A stretch of DNA of 64,000 nucleotides from Argentina anserina (GCF_933775445.1 NC_065876.1:26226001-26290000); one strand, 5' to 3'; positions 45,745-57,649 are shown, counted from the first letter of the stretch. A program made the numbers and translations. The notes: a model not told the origin generated them from the letters alone.

Positions 45745-48233
45745 TAATACAGGTGTATCCTTTAGATTTTAAGAATTAGGATTTCTTTTTTAATTGGAAA
45801 ATGAATAGATAGTCTAATTAAAATAAAGGGTAGTCTTCTAGTTGGATTAGGATTTGTAGAGTTTTAGACTATAAATAATAGGTTTAGGCCTAGAGCCAAA
45901 ACTAGAGTGAAACCCAAATACTTGTGTCTTGGTTGTTTTCAAGTCCATAGTTAACAACCTTGAAGTGTTTCGTATCAAGTTGGTAATCAGAACCAGGTCA
46001 AGTCGTGCATGGTCCTGACTCGTGCACTATACAGAAAGCTAGGAGATTTAGGCCAATACTACAAAGCCAAGGGTAAGAATGGTGGATGGTAAACCCGATC
46101 CTGAAGACATATTTGCTGTATTAGAAAAGTAGGTTGTTGAATCGAATTCTGCTATAGCAGATTTAGCCAGCCTCGTCAAGGAATTGCTTTCAAGAAAGTC
46201 GACAAAGGAATAAGGAGAAACTAGTTCAAGAGCAGACGATGAGGAAGAGAATTTCGATGGGGAGGATACTAAAAAGAAGGATTCACAACATTCTAGCAAA
46301 CCAGAAGAAGAAGAAAGCAGTTATTTTCGTAGCTTGAAAATTGATTTCAAGATTGAAATTCCAATGTACGATAGGAGCGTCAAATCTGGACAAGCTCAAC
46401 AACTAGCTTGAGCGGCTTGACACGTATTTCACGTTTCATCGGTTTACATCGGAGGAGAAGATCACATGCGCGACCCTAACACTATCATCTCTTGCATTAA
46501 CTTGGTGGAAGTCCTACTAGAGGAATAATGGTGAGGAGGTAGTGTCGTGGAAGCAATTCAAGAAATTGCTTAGGAAGGAATTCTATCCAGTTGGATTCCT
46601 AGAGGAACAATGGCTCAAGTATGATAACTTGCGCCAGAAGAACAACTAGTCCGTGCAAGAATACACGACCGAATTTCGAAATCAAGCTCTGATTTTGGAT
46701 ATCTAATTAATGGAGTATTCGACATTTATGAAGTATGTAGCCAGGCTGCATAGTACCTCCAGACGGAGTTAAAATTATTCACAGTATAAACAGTTACCAA
46801 AGCCAGAATAAAAGCCATTGCCATTGAAGGGAAGCTCAAGAAGGGCGAAACCAAAAGAGATGGAAAGCAACTTGGGGAAAAGTCAGTTTATGCCAAAAAA
46901 TAAAAGCAGGCTAAGAGTGAGTATGAGGGGAAAGATGGATTGGTTTGCAGTCATTGGATCAATTGGCCATATTGTGGAAAAATGATGGGTGAAGTATCGT
47001 GAAGTATCCTCATCTTAAACCAAGAGGGTTGAGACAGAAGGAGGAGAAAAAGAAAGCAGCTTTGATCGCGCAATATCCAGTAGAAGTACATGGAATGACA
47101 GAAACAGATACCAAGCTCAATCTTATGGCAAGAAAGAAACCTAGGTCAAATAAAGAAGACCCCAAAGAGCAACTTTTTGTTGTTACGTTACAAGTGAAGA
47201 CCAATTTAGTTGATGCCATTGTGGATTTGGGAAGTCAGAAGAATCTTATCTCGAAAGCCTTGGTTCAGAAGTTGGATCTCAAGATAGTCAGACATCCAAA
47301 GCCATATCTATTGGGATGGATTCAGAAGAACACCAGATTGAGTATCATTAACCAATGCATATTCAAGTTCGTTGTTCATGAGTCTTACATTGATAAAGTA
47401 ACATGTGATGTGGTTCCATTTGATATTTTTCAAGTTATACTAGGTAAGTCCTATTTGTGGGATAGAGATGCTATCTATGATAGAAGAGCTCAGAAGTATA
47501 CGTTCATGAAGGACGAGCAACAATTTGTTATCCGTGGAATAGCGTATCCGCAAGAAGCAAGCTTGGTGACAGCGACTTAGGCTAAATGATTAGTCAATGC
47601 TTGTGGGAAATTTATCTTGTTGACGATGCAACCACAGGAAGAGCAATTGAGTCAGTTTGCAGACTTGTTTCAAGATCTCCCAGGTTTGATGCCAAAGAAG
47701 AGTATGAGACATGAGAAGTCACATGTTAAGTACAAGGCAAAACATGATAAGCATGATCCTTGTAACTTTGGTGTTGACAGAAAAGATACATTAGCTGAAA
47801 AATTGCATTTTGGAGCGAAATGTGACTACAACATGTAAAAGACAACAAACAACGTTTCTGATTGGACATGCTGGTCAAGTTCCAAACAAAGCTAAATGGT
47901 TCAACAAGGAAGAGGAAACTCTTGGGTTTCCTAATCTCCAGTTTTAAACTTAAACATGAGTTTAAGTTCCTAAAAGAGGGGGAGTCATGATACAAGTGTA
48001 TCCTTTAGCTTTCAGGAATTAGGATTACTTTTCTAATTGGAAAATAAATAGTAGTCTTCTAGTTGAATTATGATTTGTAGAGTTTTAGACTCTATAAATA
48101 GAGGATTTAGGCCTTGTAGCAAATGAGTAGACAACCTTGCGCAATAATAAAAGAATAATAATTTCTTCAACCCAAATACATGTCTTGGTTGTTTTCAATT
48201 ACGCAGTTAACAACCTTGAAGTGTTTTTTATCA
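45745..48233 (+). mobile_element. short Ty3/gypsy-type element with gag and protease only
   Basis: LTRs lie at 45745-45977 and 47988-48233 and share GTGTATCCTTTAG, TAGTCTTCTAGTTG, TTTGTAGAGTTTTAGACT and AACCTTGAAGTGTTT. The 5' LTR is followed by TTGGTAATCAGAACC, close to the initiator-Met tRNA primer-binding site (TGGTATCAGAGCC). The 3' LTR is preceded by the polypurine AAAAGAGGGGGAG. Flanks AATTC (45740-45744) and AATAC (48234-48238) form a 5-bp duplication with one mismatch. The interior holds gag (46330-46900, with stops) and protease. There is no RT, RNase H or integrase, so it would depend on other elements to move. Confidence 0.85.
46999..47580 (+). pseudogene. retroviral-type aspartic protease remnant of the short gypsy element
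   Basis: The open frame of 193 codons contains VDAIVDLGSQKNLISKALVQ. This corresponds to the usual A-L-v-D-x-G-a-x-x-n-l-I protease active-site loop (IVDLGSQKNLIS; the family has D-T/S/L-G). CDVVPFDIFQVILGKSYLWDRDAIYD follows in two parts, typical of plant gypsy proteases (D.....D.ILG..WL). The active-site Asp-Gly pair is retained. The upstream gag is broken by stops, so no complete polyprotein is made. Confidence 0.75.
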
Positions 48234-48518
48234 AATACGGCTTACCATCAATTTGACCACACAAAAGCAATGTCATTCCATTCCAAATCAAGTTTGTTGT
48301 TCCCTTAATTATTCGTCACATCATTATTTATCCTCTCAAATATTTTGTTATAGCAGTAAAACCATACCAACTCAATGATTTCTTTGAAAGTCGAGAGTAT
48401 TTACTCCAAACCAGTTGACCAAAGAAGAAAAGGCTGAAAAGCCATTCACAAAAAAAAAAAGATGAAGAGAAAAGAGCCGTTATATGAAAACTCTGACATT
48501 GTTTTGTTTGTAAAACAA

Positions 48519-48900
48519 ATATATAGTCTGAGACTCTCTCTCTCTCTCTCTCTCTCTTTCTCAGATTCACTTTGGAATTTCAAATTTGGGTTTCCTCTCT
48601 CTCTCTCTCTCTCAGTTTTACTTGATAATTTCATAGAGAGACCCAAACTCCATAAATTCTGAATTGAATATCGAAGATCGATTGCCTCCAGTTCACCAAC
48701 GCAAGGTAAGAGCTTGAATTCTTCTATCTTTTCATTTGATTCAACTGGTTCTTCTTTATGAATTTAACCGAAAGAATCTAGGGTTTTGACGCTGATTTTG
48801 CTTGATTCTATTTTTCAGATGTGGGGATTTGAATTGGCCCAATTGGAGTGTCTTGGTGACCCAGTTTGGAATTCTCAGTTTCAATTTCGAAAAAGTAAAA
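48519..48900 (+). promoter_or_regulatory. CT-repeat leader and orphan first exons (possible broken gene)
   Basis: A TATA-like ATATATA (about 48519) is followed by (CT)n runs at about 48533-48558 and 48595-48613, a leader ending CGCAAG|GTAAGA (48706), and an acceptor TTTTTCAG (48818). It continues into ATG at 48819 with a 26-codon exon (MWGFELAQLECLGDP, then VWNSQFQFRK) ending at a possible GTAAAA donor. It looks like the 5' end of a real gene, but nothing downstream continues it; the following sequence is decayed LRR repeats and hAT elements. I do not recognise the protein. Confidence 0.35.
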
Positions 48901-49149
48901 ATTGCATCACTCAATTGTTTTCAGGGTTCAATCTAATGATTGAATGGCTTGTTTAATGAATATGCCTTTTGATTTGTTTTTGGTTAAAAGAAAGAAACTT
49001 ATAGGGTTGATGTTGGTTTAGGCATGATATATATCCCAATGATGAGTAATCACAGAGAGGCACAATTGAATGAATTGGTGCTCCCTCTAATTATGTTGAG
49101 GGTTGAAGTATTAATTTTAATTGTGTTTGTTCTGTGTCTTCTTCTTAGG

Positions 49150-51378
49150 GATATTTGATTGTTGCCTTATGAGGGATTTTTCGATTATTGCCATCTTAAT
49201 TTTCGGATACGTATGACCCTAACACAATATTTAAACATCATGGAGCTGATCTTGGGTAACGATTGAATAAAAGGCTGCCTTTTGATCCCTTGAATTAAGG
49301 GTATCTAACCCAAGAAATGAGGGAATTAGAGAACTAAGAATGGGTATTCGGATTTGTTCGGTTAGAATGGTTGCCTTAGATATTCCAAGGGTGACATTAG
49401 ATTTATTATTATAGAGCAAAGATCTTATATCATTGTGCTCAGAATGATAAGTCGAAATATGTCCCTTAAAATGGTTGCTCCTGAGATTGAATCTATATGC
49501 AAATCTATTGGCATCTTTAGAATGTTAACTACACTCGAGTGATTTTGCCCAGCTTGGGGTTTTAAAAAAGAATATTGAATTTTTGCAATAGTGTTGGAGA
49601 TACAGATGAAATAGTTCTTGTTCATATTAATAATATTGTTGCCTTGTAGTAGAGGTGGTAAATGGGCCGGGCCCGGGCCAGCATGATCTATTTTATACAG
49701 GCCAAAACCGTGTTCGTGCCGTGTTTGGGTCGGCCCATTTATTTATCTTGCCGGGTTTGGGCCGGCCCATTTGTTTAAACAGCAAGCCCGGCCCATGGCC
49801 CATGCCTATGTCAAACCAGGCCCGTGCCGGCCCGACTCATTAGCATTATAAGACACAATTACAATTAAAAAATAGTATGTAATTAGTATATTTGTTTTAT
49901 ATAACTATTTAGAATAGTAAAATAAATAAAATACTACAACATATTATATAATTTTATTTTTAAAATCTTATGTATGTCAAAACAATGACGTTTTCTTCAC
50001 TACTTTGATAATATTTGTGAAATATTATAGTTAAAATAATGAAATAATCAAGACATTTTAATTTAAAAGTTATAATATTCAAGTCTAATAATGATAATTG
50101 TTTAAATATTTATATAAATAATATAAAATTATGTGTTTAACGGGCTGACCCATGAATTTATCGTGTCCGGGCCGTGTCGGGCTCTAAATAGGCTCAGGCC
50201 GGGCCCATGGGCTAAAATATCTCGGCCCGGCCCATTACAATAACGGGCTCATGCCGGGCTCGGGATTTTCAGCTAATTTGCCACCTCTACCTTGTAGAAA
50301 CAATACTCAAAATTTCTCTTTTGAAATGGTTGTTGTTGACATTCCATGGGTAACATAAGATTTGTTACCAGAGAGATACAAAGATTTTATATCATTGACC
50401 ATGGCAAGAGAAGTCGGAATTAGTCTCTCAAAATGGTTGCCACTAAGATTGAATGCAATGCAAATCTATTGTCATCCTTGGAATGTCAACTGAACCCAAG
50501 TGATTTTGCTCAGCTTGAGGTTCCAAAAGAGAATGCTTTGAGGCAATAGTATTGCATATATTGCTGACATTGTTTCTTATTCATATTGAAAATCCTACTC
50601 AAGTTATTTTTCCCATCTTGTAGTTCCAAGATCGATTTAGCTCTGAGGGTTTTCCTTGGAAATATGTCATCTTCGATTTTTTTCCTGATGTTGCCATCTT
50701 ATTGTGAGATATATTTTGACCCTGCCCCAAGAGTTAAATGCTTTAGAACTGATTGTTACATAGTTATTATTGTGTCAAGGTTGCCATATGAGTATTTGAC
50801 CCCAAAAATTATTAGAGATATACAGAGTTTTTTTAACTCATGAGTTCGGAAAGAGTATCAGGAATTGCTGTTTTAATAGTTGTTATTGGCATTCCAAGGA
50901 TGGAATAAAAGTTTACTATTAGAGAGATACAATGATTTGCATAATTGGAATGTCAACACCAGCCTAGTTTGAGGCTCTAACAAAGACTGTATTAAGGCCA
51001 TTGTTGTTTGGTTTTGAAATTCAATCATCTGCTATACAAAGTTTTTTAACTCATGAACTTGGAAAGAATATGTGGAATTGTTGTTTTAATAGTTGTCGTT
51101 GACATTCCAAGGTTGGTATAAAAATTTACTATTAGAGAGATAGAATGATTTGCATCATTGGAATGTCAATACTAGCCCGGTTTGAGACTCTAACAAAGAA
51201 TGCACTAAGGCAGGAGTTGATTAGTTTTGAAATTCAATAATTTGCTATTTTACTTTTCTATTCAGTTGGCAAGGAAAGTCTATATTCGAGTGTTAAGTTG
51301 TGTTTCTAACAAAGACTACATTAAGGTCAGAGTTGATTGGTTTTGAAATTCAATCATCTGTTATACAGAGTTTTTAGA
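49150..51378 (-). pseudogene. decayed LRR receptor-like sequences, tandemly repeated (left part)
   Basis: Minus-strand frames, broken everywhere, read like plant LRRs: FNLSGNHFERLIPTSLAMV then SLYLSGN (50440-50330), and IRSLLYNN, then LIPSFLGLDTL (49419-49260). At least four diverged copies of a ~240-bp block (ATTCCAAGG, then ATTAGAGAGATACAATGATTT and GGAATGTCAA) lie at about 49370-49640, 50330-50590, 50870-51000 and 51070-51240; a fifth is beyond the big hAT element. Together they suggest an old LRR gene or cluster, now dead and expanded by tandem duplication. Two hAT elements are inserted in it. Confidence 0.45.
49650..50289. mobile_element. hAT MITE, 640 bp, perfect 8-bp target duplication
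   Basis: Both flanks are CCTTGTAG (49642-49649 and 50290-50297). The ends are TAGAGGTGGTAAATGGGCC and, reversed from the right, TAGAGGTGGCAAATTAGC. Sub-terminal sequence is packed with GGGCCGG / CCGGCCC motifs. The AT-rich middle has no ORF. It belongs to the widespread GGGCC-rich plant hAT MITE type, as does the partial element at 1-162. Confidence 0.93.
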
Positions 51379-51386
51379 CTCTTGAG

Positions 51387-54300
51387 CAGGGGCGGATCTC
51401 ATGTGTTAGGAGGGGGGACTCAAGCATCCCCAGCCAATAGGGGGAAAAAAAATACCCGGTGCTAATTTTTTTTTTTTAGATGTGTGTAAACTTAGCATCC
51501 CCAAATTACCCTTAATTTCCCATTGTATTATATCCAATTCCCCTTTTCAGCTCTTATTCTTTCCCGACCCCAAATCTTAAATCCCTAAAATCCCTAAAAT
51601 CGCCGGCCTTCATCAACAATTTGATCTGGTGACTCCTGAAGTCTGAAGGTGATATTCTCTTCTGGGTCTATATCAAGATTCCTCCTTTCTTTCTTTAAAT
51701 CAGTTCTGCTGCCGTTTGCTTGCTTAAAGCTTCTTTCTTTGTTGTTTTCATTTCTTCAATTCCGATTCCAATTTCTTTCCTTGTGTCTTGCTAATTAAAC
51801 TAAAACCCGATGCTTTTCTCAGCAGCCGGAGACGAGTTTGTTGAAGACGTTACTGCATTTGTAAGTTTCCTTTTCTGTGTTATCTGGATATATTTGCATT
51901 TTCTTTGACTGAACTCTCATCTTACCTTTGAAATCTGCACGCAGCACGCAGCCTTTCAATGCTCACACTGGCCGTCTAAATCTGCTTCCACAGGACCACA
52001 GGTCAATTCCTTGCACCTATTTTAGCTCTTTGTTGTTCCCTCCATAGAGAGATACATTCAACTTACTTTCTTCTTCTTGTTGCTGCCCCTTAGGAATTGT
52101 CCACTCTTGAAGAACCCATTGGAGTCGTATACTCCGAAAACTCTACTAAATCATTTCCAGACTCAAAGGAGATCAGCACCAATCACTCCAACCAAGGTAA
52201 TCTCATTTTCCTAATTCTAACAATTGCTACTTAGGTGTATGCTCTTATTGGTTTTTTTTTTGTTGGATGGCCAATCAGTTGTGCGAAACTCATGATCTTA
52301 CCCACTAAATTACCATAGTTCACATTAAGAGCAAATGATCTTCTGGATGGTTTTTTCGTTTTTTATTTCTTGAGTTCTACAATTGCAAGGGCGTAGTTCA
52401 AATGTCATTGCTTTGTATCTTTCTAGTTTAATGATATTGTTCATGGGTTGTTAAATGAGTTCTGCACTACTACAGTTGAAATGGGCTTAGTTCATTCAAT
52501 AAATTATCTAACTCACTGATACTGATCGATTGTGGTTCACTCTTCAAGTATCCTCTTCCTTTCTTTTGGTATCTAGAATAGATTTAAAGGAAATACTTGC
52601 AATCAATTTCAAGCTTTCAAACTTTATGTAAGATGGTGGATGTTTGTCATAATCTCAATGGAAACCAGAGACATTTTCTTAAATGTTTACTTCTTACCGA
52701 GTTCTTTTGATATTTGGTTCTTGATACACACTTGCTCACAGCAATGCGGTTTTGCAGGACTTGAAGCAGTTTTGTTTTAAGCACTTGGTAGAAATTTGTC
52801 CTTGAAAACTTGCTCACGGGTGTATCACGTTAGATGACGGTAAGCTGCAACTTTGATCATATTAATAATAGAAAAGCCTGTTTTTTCTAGAGATATTGTG
52901 AGACTGAATATGAACAAATGAAATGCTAATTTGATTATGTAACCAGATCAAATTGGCACCAATATTTATAAATTCTTTTAGTGTCTGTAACATCGATCAT
53001 ATACTTGATTTATTTCATTTTCCTAACATAATTTACTTCCAGTTCCAGAGACCAGAATATAGAGAATCATCAATTCATCATCCAACATTTTAACAAATTG
53101 AGCAACAGAGTAGGTAAGAAATTTTATTGAATTGTTTCGAATTGTGCTATGTGCATTTATCAATTTGGTAGTTGTAATGTTACTAGTTGTCTAATATATG
53201 CATTGGTATTCAATGATTATAGGTTATTAGTGTAAGATCTAAAAAATGTCAGACCCTCTGCCAAAATCGAAGCGATTAAAAGAAATTACTTCATGGTTTT
53301 TAAGGGATGTTGAGTCCGGAAGTTCCAATTTGAATTCTACTCCTTCCATTACTTCTCCAAATTTTAATGATGAACCACAACCTTCAAGTCATTCTCCATT
53401 GCCCAACTCTCAACCTTTAGAGCCACCAAATAGGATTAATGCTCTTCAACGTGATCCTGGATTACGTTGTCCGATTTGGGAATGGCCAGTGGATGAGCAA
53501 GATAGAGTTCGAAAAGCCTACATTTCATTGGGGTCTTTTCAACCTAAGGTGGTGTTTCCAATGACCAAATATGGGGGTCAACAACGAAAATTTCAGTATT
53601 CTTGGTTCAAGACTTATCCATGGCTTGAGTACTCAATTGTTGTTGATAGAGCATTTTGCTTTCCTTGTTTTCTTTTTGACACTAAAGATTCTGGCCATCA
53701 TGCATTTACTGTGGAAGGATTTAAAAATTGGAACAAGGTTTATGCGGGTAATAATATGTTGATGAAGCATGTTGGAAGCATTACATCTCAACACATGGCT
53801 GCCATGCAAAAATGGGATTCGTTGAGGAACTCAGATGGCCATATTGAAAGAGTTCTTGAGACAAGGTCATTGAAGGACGTGGAAGACAATCGATTGAGGC
53901 TTACGACTTCAATAGAGAGTGTTAGATTGCTTGCTAATCAAGGAGCTCCTTTTAGAGGCCATGATGAATCTAAAAACTCCTTGAATCGTGGATATTTTCA
54001 AGAAGTAATAAAATCCTTTTCAAGGATGAGTGTGGATATTGAGAGAGTTGTCTTAGAAAATGCCCCTGCAAATGCCAAGTACACTAGTCCCTCAATTCAA
54101 AAGCAAATCCTCAATATCCTTGGTAACAAAGTAAGGGGCAAGATCCGAGATGAAGTTGGGAACTCTAAATATTGTATTCTTGTTGATGAAGCTATAGACA
54201 TGTCTGGTAAGGAGCAAATGGCAATCATTTTGAGATTTGTTGATTCTCAAGGCTTGATTCGAGAACGATTTTTTATGATTGTGAGTGTTCCCAATACTAC

Positions 54301-55825
54301 CTCACAAACCCTTAAAAATGAGATCTCAAAAGTGCTTACTATGTACAATCTTCAAGTGAAATACATGAGAGGTCAAGGATATGATGGTGCTAGTAATATG
54401 AGGGGAATTTATAATGGGTTACAAGCATTGTTTCTTGAAGAGTGTCCTTATGCATATTTTGTGCATTGTTTTGCTCACCGTTTGCAGTTGGTATTAAATG
54501 CTACAGCTCAAGGGGTTAAAGAAATTTGGCAATTCTTTCAAACTTTGAGCTTAATTGTGAATTTTGTTGATTCTTCTGCTAAGAGGCATTCAACATTGAA
54601 AGATGTGAGAATAGAGGAAATTGCTAATTTGGTTGCTTGTGGGGAACTTCAAACAGGTAGTGGTGCTAACCAAATTTGTACTTTGCAACGAGCATGTCCT
54701 ACTCGGTGGAGCTCACATTTCCGTTCTATCAGGAGTTTAATTGAACTGTTTAGCTCAATAAAGAAAACTCTTAATGATATGATTGATCAAGGAAATGGAG
54801 GACAAGCTGAAGCTATTCTTGGAGCTTTGAGGTCTTTTGAGTTTGTGTTCTGCTTGCTTCTAATGAACAAAGTAATGAAAGTTACTGATTTTCTTTGTCA
54901 GACATTGCAGCGGAAATCTCTAGACTTTGTGCAGGCTATGAGTTTTGTTGGACTTACAAAGTCACTTCTTCAAGAAATGAGAGAAGAAGGTTGGGAGGAT
55001 TTGGTAGGAGAAGTGAAATCTTTCTGTGAAAAACATGATCTTGATATGCCTGATTTGAGTGCTCGTTACAAATCTGGTACAGGTCGTGATTGCCAACAAC
55101 GGAATTTCAATTCAATTGAACATCATTACCATATAAATGTGTTCAATGTTTGGATTGATCTTCAGTTGAGTGAATTGAATAGAAGATTCTCAGACCAAGC
55201 ATCAGAACTCCTTATTCTTAGTTCAACCTTAGATCCTCGGGATAATTTCAAGAGTTTTAAAGCTGAAGATGTTTGCAATCTTGCCAAGAAGTTTTATCCT
55301 GAAGATTTTGATGATGGTGAAATGTTTACTCTTCAATCAGAGTGTGCATATTATGAGAAAGATATGCGACGTGATCCAAAGTTCCAGAAATTAGAATCCA
55401 TTGCCGATTTGTGCCACACTTTAGTTCTAACAAGGAAGTCTGAATTTTTTCGTATGCTTTATAGATTGATTTGTTTAGTTTTGACTATTCCTGTTTCTAC
55501 GGCAACAACTGAAAGGGCATTTTCAGCTATGAACATCATCAAGAATAAACTTAGAAATAAGATGGGAGATGAGTTTCTTGGTGATTGTATGGTCCTTCAT
55601 ATTGAGAAAGAGTATGCTGAGTCTATAGGTAATGATGAGGTGATAAGAGAGTTTGAGGAACTATCGACTCGTAGAGTTAAATTTAGATAATTTAACTTTT
55701 TTGTCGTATCTACTTTTATTTCAATTAATAAAATTATTTGGTACTGTCGATATTTTTACTATTTGCTTTTTCTTTAGTTTAAAATTTTAAGCAACCCCAA
55801 TTTAGTCATCCTGGATCCGCCACTG
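51387..55825 (+). mobile_element. complete hAT transposon, 4439 bp
   Basis: It is flanked by perfect 8-bp duplications CTCTTGAG (51379-51386 and 55826-55833). The terminal inverted repeats are CAGGGGCGGATCT and, reversed from the right, CAGTGGCGGATCC. The 1.8-kb leader contains apparent 5' UTR exons and introns (for example donors TTGTAAGT near 51861 and CAAGGTAATC near 52197). A single-exon transposase ORF (53246-55690) follows and ends 135 bp before the right terminus. The termini, duplication and ORF are all intact, so this could be a recently active autonomous element. Confidence 0.93.
53246..55690 (+). CDS. hAT-family transposase (TTF-type zinc finger, DUF4371, hAT dimerisation), 814 aa
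   Basis: It cuts and pastes the surrounding hAT element by DNA transposition in the nucleus. Residues ~115-190 form the TTF-type zinc finger (RAFCFPCFLF, FKNW, then H). Residues ~200-420 are the DUF4371 region, with the RNase H-fold catalytic aspartates in LVDEAIDMSGKEQ (Asp314) and RGQGYDGASNM (Asp380), followed by VHCFAHRLQLVL and CPTRWSS. The C-terminal hAT dimerisation domain reads PVSTATTERAFSAMN, then KNKLRNKMGDEFL. The length (814 aa) is full for this family (related to the zinc finger MYM-type 1-like group), with no stop or frameshift. The ATG at 53246 is the first in frame. The third catalytic acidic residue was not pinpointed. Confidence 0.93.
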   Translation: MSDPLPKSKRLKEITSWFLRDVESGSSNLNSTPSITSPNFNDEPQPSSHSPLPNSQPLEPPNRINALQRDPGLRCPIWEWPVDEQDRVRKAYISLGSFQPKVVFPMTKYGGQQRKFQYSWFKTYPWLEYSIVVDRAFCFPCFLFDTKDSGHHAFTVEGFKNWNKVYAGNNMLMKHVGSITSQHMAAMQKWDSLRNSDGHIERVLETRSLKDVEDNRLRLTTSIESVRLLANQGAPFRGHDESKNSLNRGYFQEVIKSFSRMSVDIERVVLENAPANAKYTSPSIQKQILNILGNKVRGKIRDEVGNSKYCILVDEAIDMSGKEQMAIILRFVDSQGLIRERFFMIVSVPNTTSQTLKNEISKVLTMYNLQVKYMRGQGYDGASNMRGIYNGLQALFLEECPYAYFVHCFAHRLQLVLNATAQGVKEIWQFFQTLSLIVNFVDSSAKRHSTLKDVRIEEIANLVACGELQTGSGANQICTLQRACPTRWSSHFRSIRSLIELFSSIKKTLNDMIDQGNGGQAEAILGALRSFEFVFCLLLMNKVMKVTDFLCQTLQRKSLDFVQAMSFVGLTKSLLQEMREEGWEDLVGEVKSFCEKHDLDMPDLSARYKSGTGRDCQQRNFNSIEHHYHINVFNVWIDLQLSELNRRFSDQASELLILSSTLDPRDNFKSFKAEDVCNLAKKFYPEDFDDGEMFTLQSECAYYEKDMRRDPKFQKLESIADLCHTLVLTRKSEFFRMLYRLICLVLTIPVSTATTERAFSAMNIIKNKLRNKMGDEFLGDCMVLHIEKEYAESIGNDEVIREFEELSTRRVKFR

Positions 55826-55833
55826 CTCTTGAG

Positions 55834-56280
55834 CTTGGAAACAGTATCTGGAATTCAATCATCTGCTATTTTGAAATTCAATCATCTTCTGTTTTGCAAT
55901 TCAATCATCTAAAATACAGAGTTTTTAGACTCATGAGCTTGGAAAGAGTATTTGGAATTCAATCATCTGCTATTTTGAAATTCAATCATCTTTTATTTTG
56001 CAATTCAATCATCTACTATACAAAGTTTTTAAACTCATGAGCTCGGAAATAGTATTTGGAATTGCTATTTTAATAGTTGTTGTTGACATTCCAAGGATGA
56101 GGTCGGAAAGAGATACAATGATTTGCATCATTGGAATATCAACACTAGTAGCCCAGTTTGAGGCTCTAACAAAGAATGCATGCATTAAGGCAGGAGTTGA
56201 TTCAATAATCTGCTATTTTACTTTTCTATTCAGTTGGCAAGGAAAGTCTCTTTTTGATATTAAGTTGTGTTTCTAATTAA
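55834..56280 (-). pseudogene. decayed LRR repeat block (right part, continuing beyond the hAT element)
   Basis: After the right CTCTTGAG duplication the sequence returns to the repeat block seen at 50870-51240 (GGAATTGCTATTTTAATAGTTG, then GACATTCCAAGG, GAGATACAATGATTTGCATC, GGCAAGGAAAGTCT). It also has four copies of GAATTCAATCATCTGCTATT-like phrases at 55850-56010. Minus-strand frames are fully broken. Confidence 0.45.
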
Positions 56281-57649
56281 GTTGGTTTACTTGATTAAGA
56301 TTCATGGCTCTAAATTAGGGGTCAGTTATTCATTTTCAACTCTAGGTCATTTATGAACTTTGAGTTGATAATTTCTTGGTCAGTGATGAACTGCTTATTG
56401 GTATATGGTTTGGGTATTGCGATGTTAGATGATCATCAAGTTGGAAATTAATGTCTTTGTATGTGGAATTATATTATGTATTCATTGTGTTTCTGGCCTT
56501 ACTTTATGATTAGTTACAAATTGTAATGCGGCATTTCAGAGATGACCATTGGTAATATTTTAGGCATCATTACAATCATTATGAACTAAATTTTTTTTTT
56601 CTCTTGGAAGCTTGTTAAGAGGTGGATTAGTGACTGTTTCTACTCTTTTTTGGTAATGACTAGTTCATTGAGAATACGAACCCAAACGGAAAACGCTCAT
56701 AACCGGCCTGGATACAGAAGATCAGAGGAAATACAAAGAGACAGTAAACCAGTAATCCTACATCAATCCCAGATGTACAAATTGACTGTTTCTGCTATTG
56801 CTTGGGTTTCGCAGTCTATTTGCAGATTTGCTTCCTCCTTTCAATTGAAGTTTACAGTTGATACAATAGAAGAATGTAGTTATTTAAGAGAGAAAAGGAT
56901 CAAAGAACAAAGCAGATCCAAATAATCACATGGGGATAAAAATTGCTCACTCTGAAAGGTAAAATGTGCCAAAATTTATGCTTCGACCTCACTCTCTGCA
57001 TCTTAGCCGTCTATATGCGTCGTCAACCACCATAATGTAAAGTCATTAATTTTAACCATCCACAATGAATCGTGTATGTGCGCGCAGTGCAGCAGACTGT
57101 AAAATAGTAATCACATTTGGTGTTCCTCTACGGGTTTGTTCGCTCAGCCTCATCATTTTTGCCTCCGGGCGTCTCTTCTCTGGCTTCTATTTTCCTTTTA
57201 TTTTCGTCACAATGGAGGGGAGACTCAGAGAGAGGGAGAACTAATAGAGCAATTACAAACATTTTGACGATAAATTTCTGATGCGTGCCTATAATAAATT
57301 TATTATGATGACAAGTTTATGTAATAAATTACAGAGATGGTCCTATAGCGTGCTTCATATATAGTAAATTTCTGATGCTTGAATGCCCACCTCTCGGCTG
57401 AGGCCACAATCCACCTTTATTTCTTTACAATATCCTGTTGCACTGGCGTGAAATTTGAAAAGTTAGAGAATCTAGAAGCTAGAGGAGAAAAGTCCACAAT
57501 ATCTCTGTGAAGGTTTTCAAGTTCAAACTGACAAACAGAAATAAAGGAAATAGGCAGGAAGTATCCCTCCGTTGAATAACCTTCCATTCTGAGACCAGCA
57601 ATGTGCATAAATTGCCTTGTCTTTAGGAATATGATCAACAAAACTAACC
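56281..57649. other. intergenic DNA upstream of the GST gene, no gene seen
   Basis: A 91-codon open frame (56650-56925) lacks any family motif. The last few hundred bases presumably contain the GST promoter. I see no clear TATA box placed with confidence. Confidence 0.4.
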
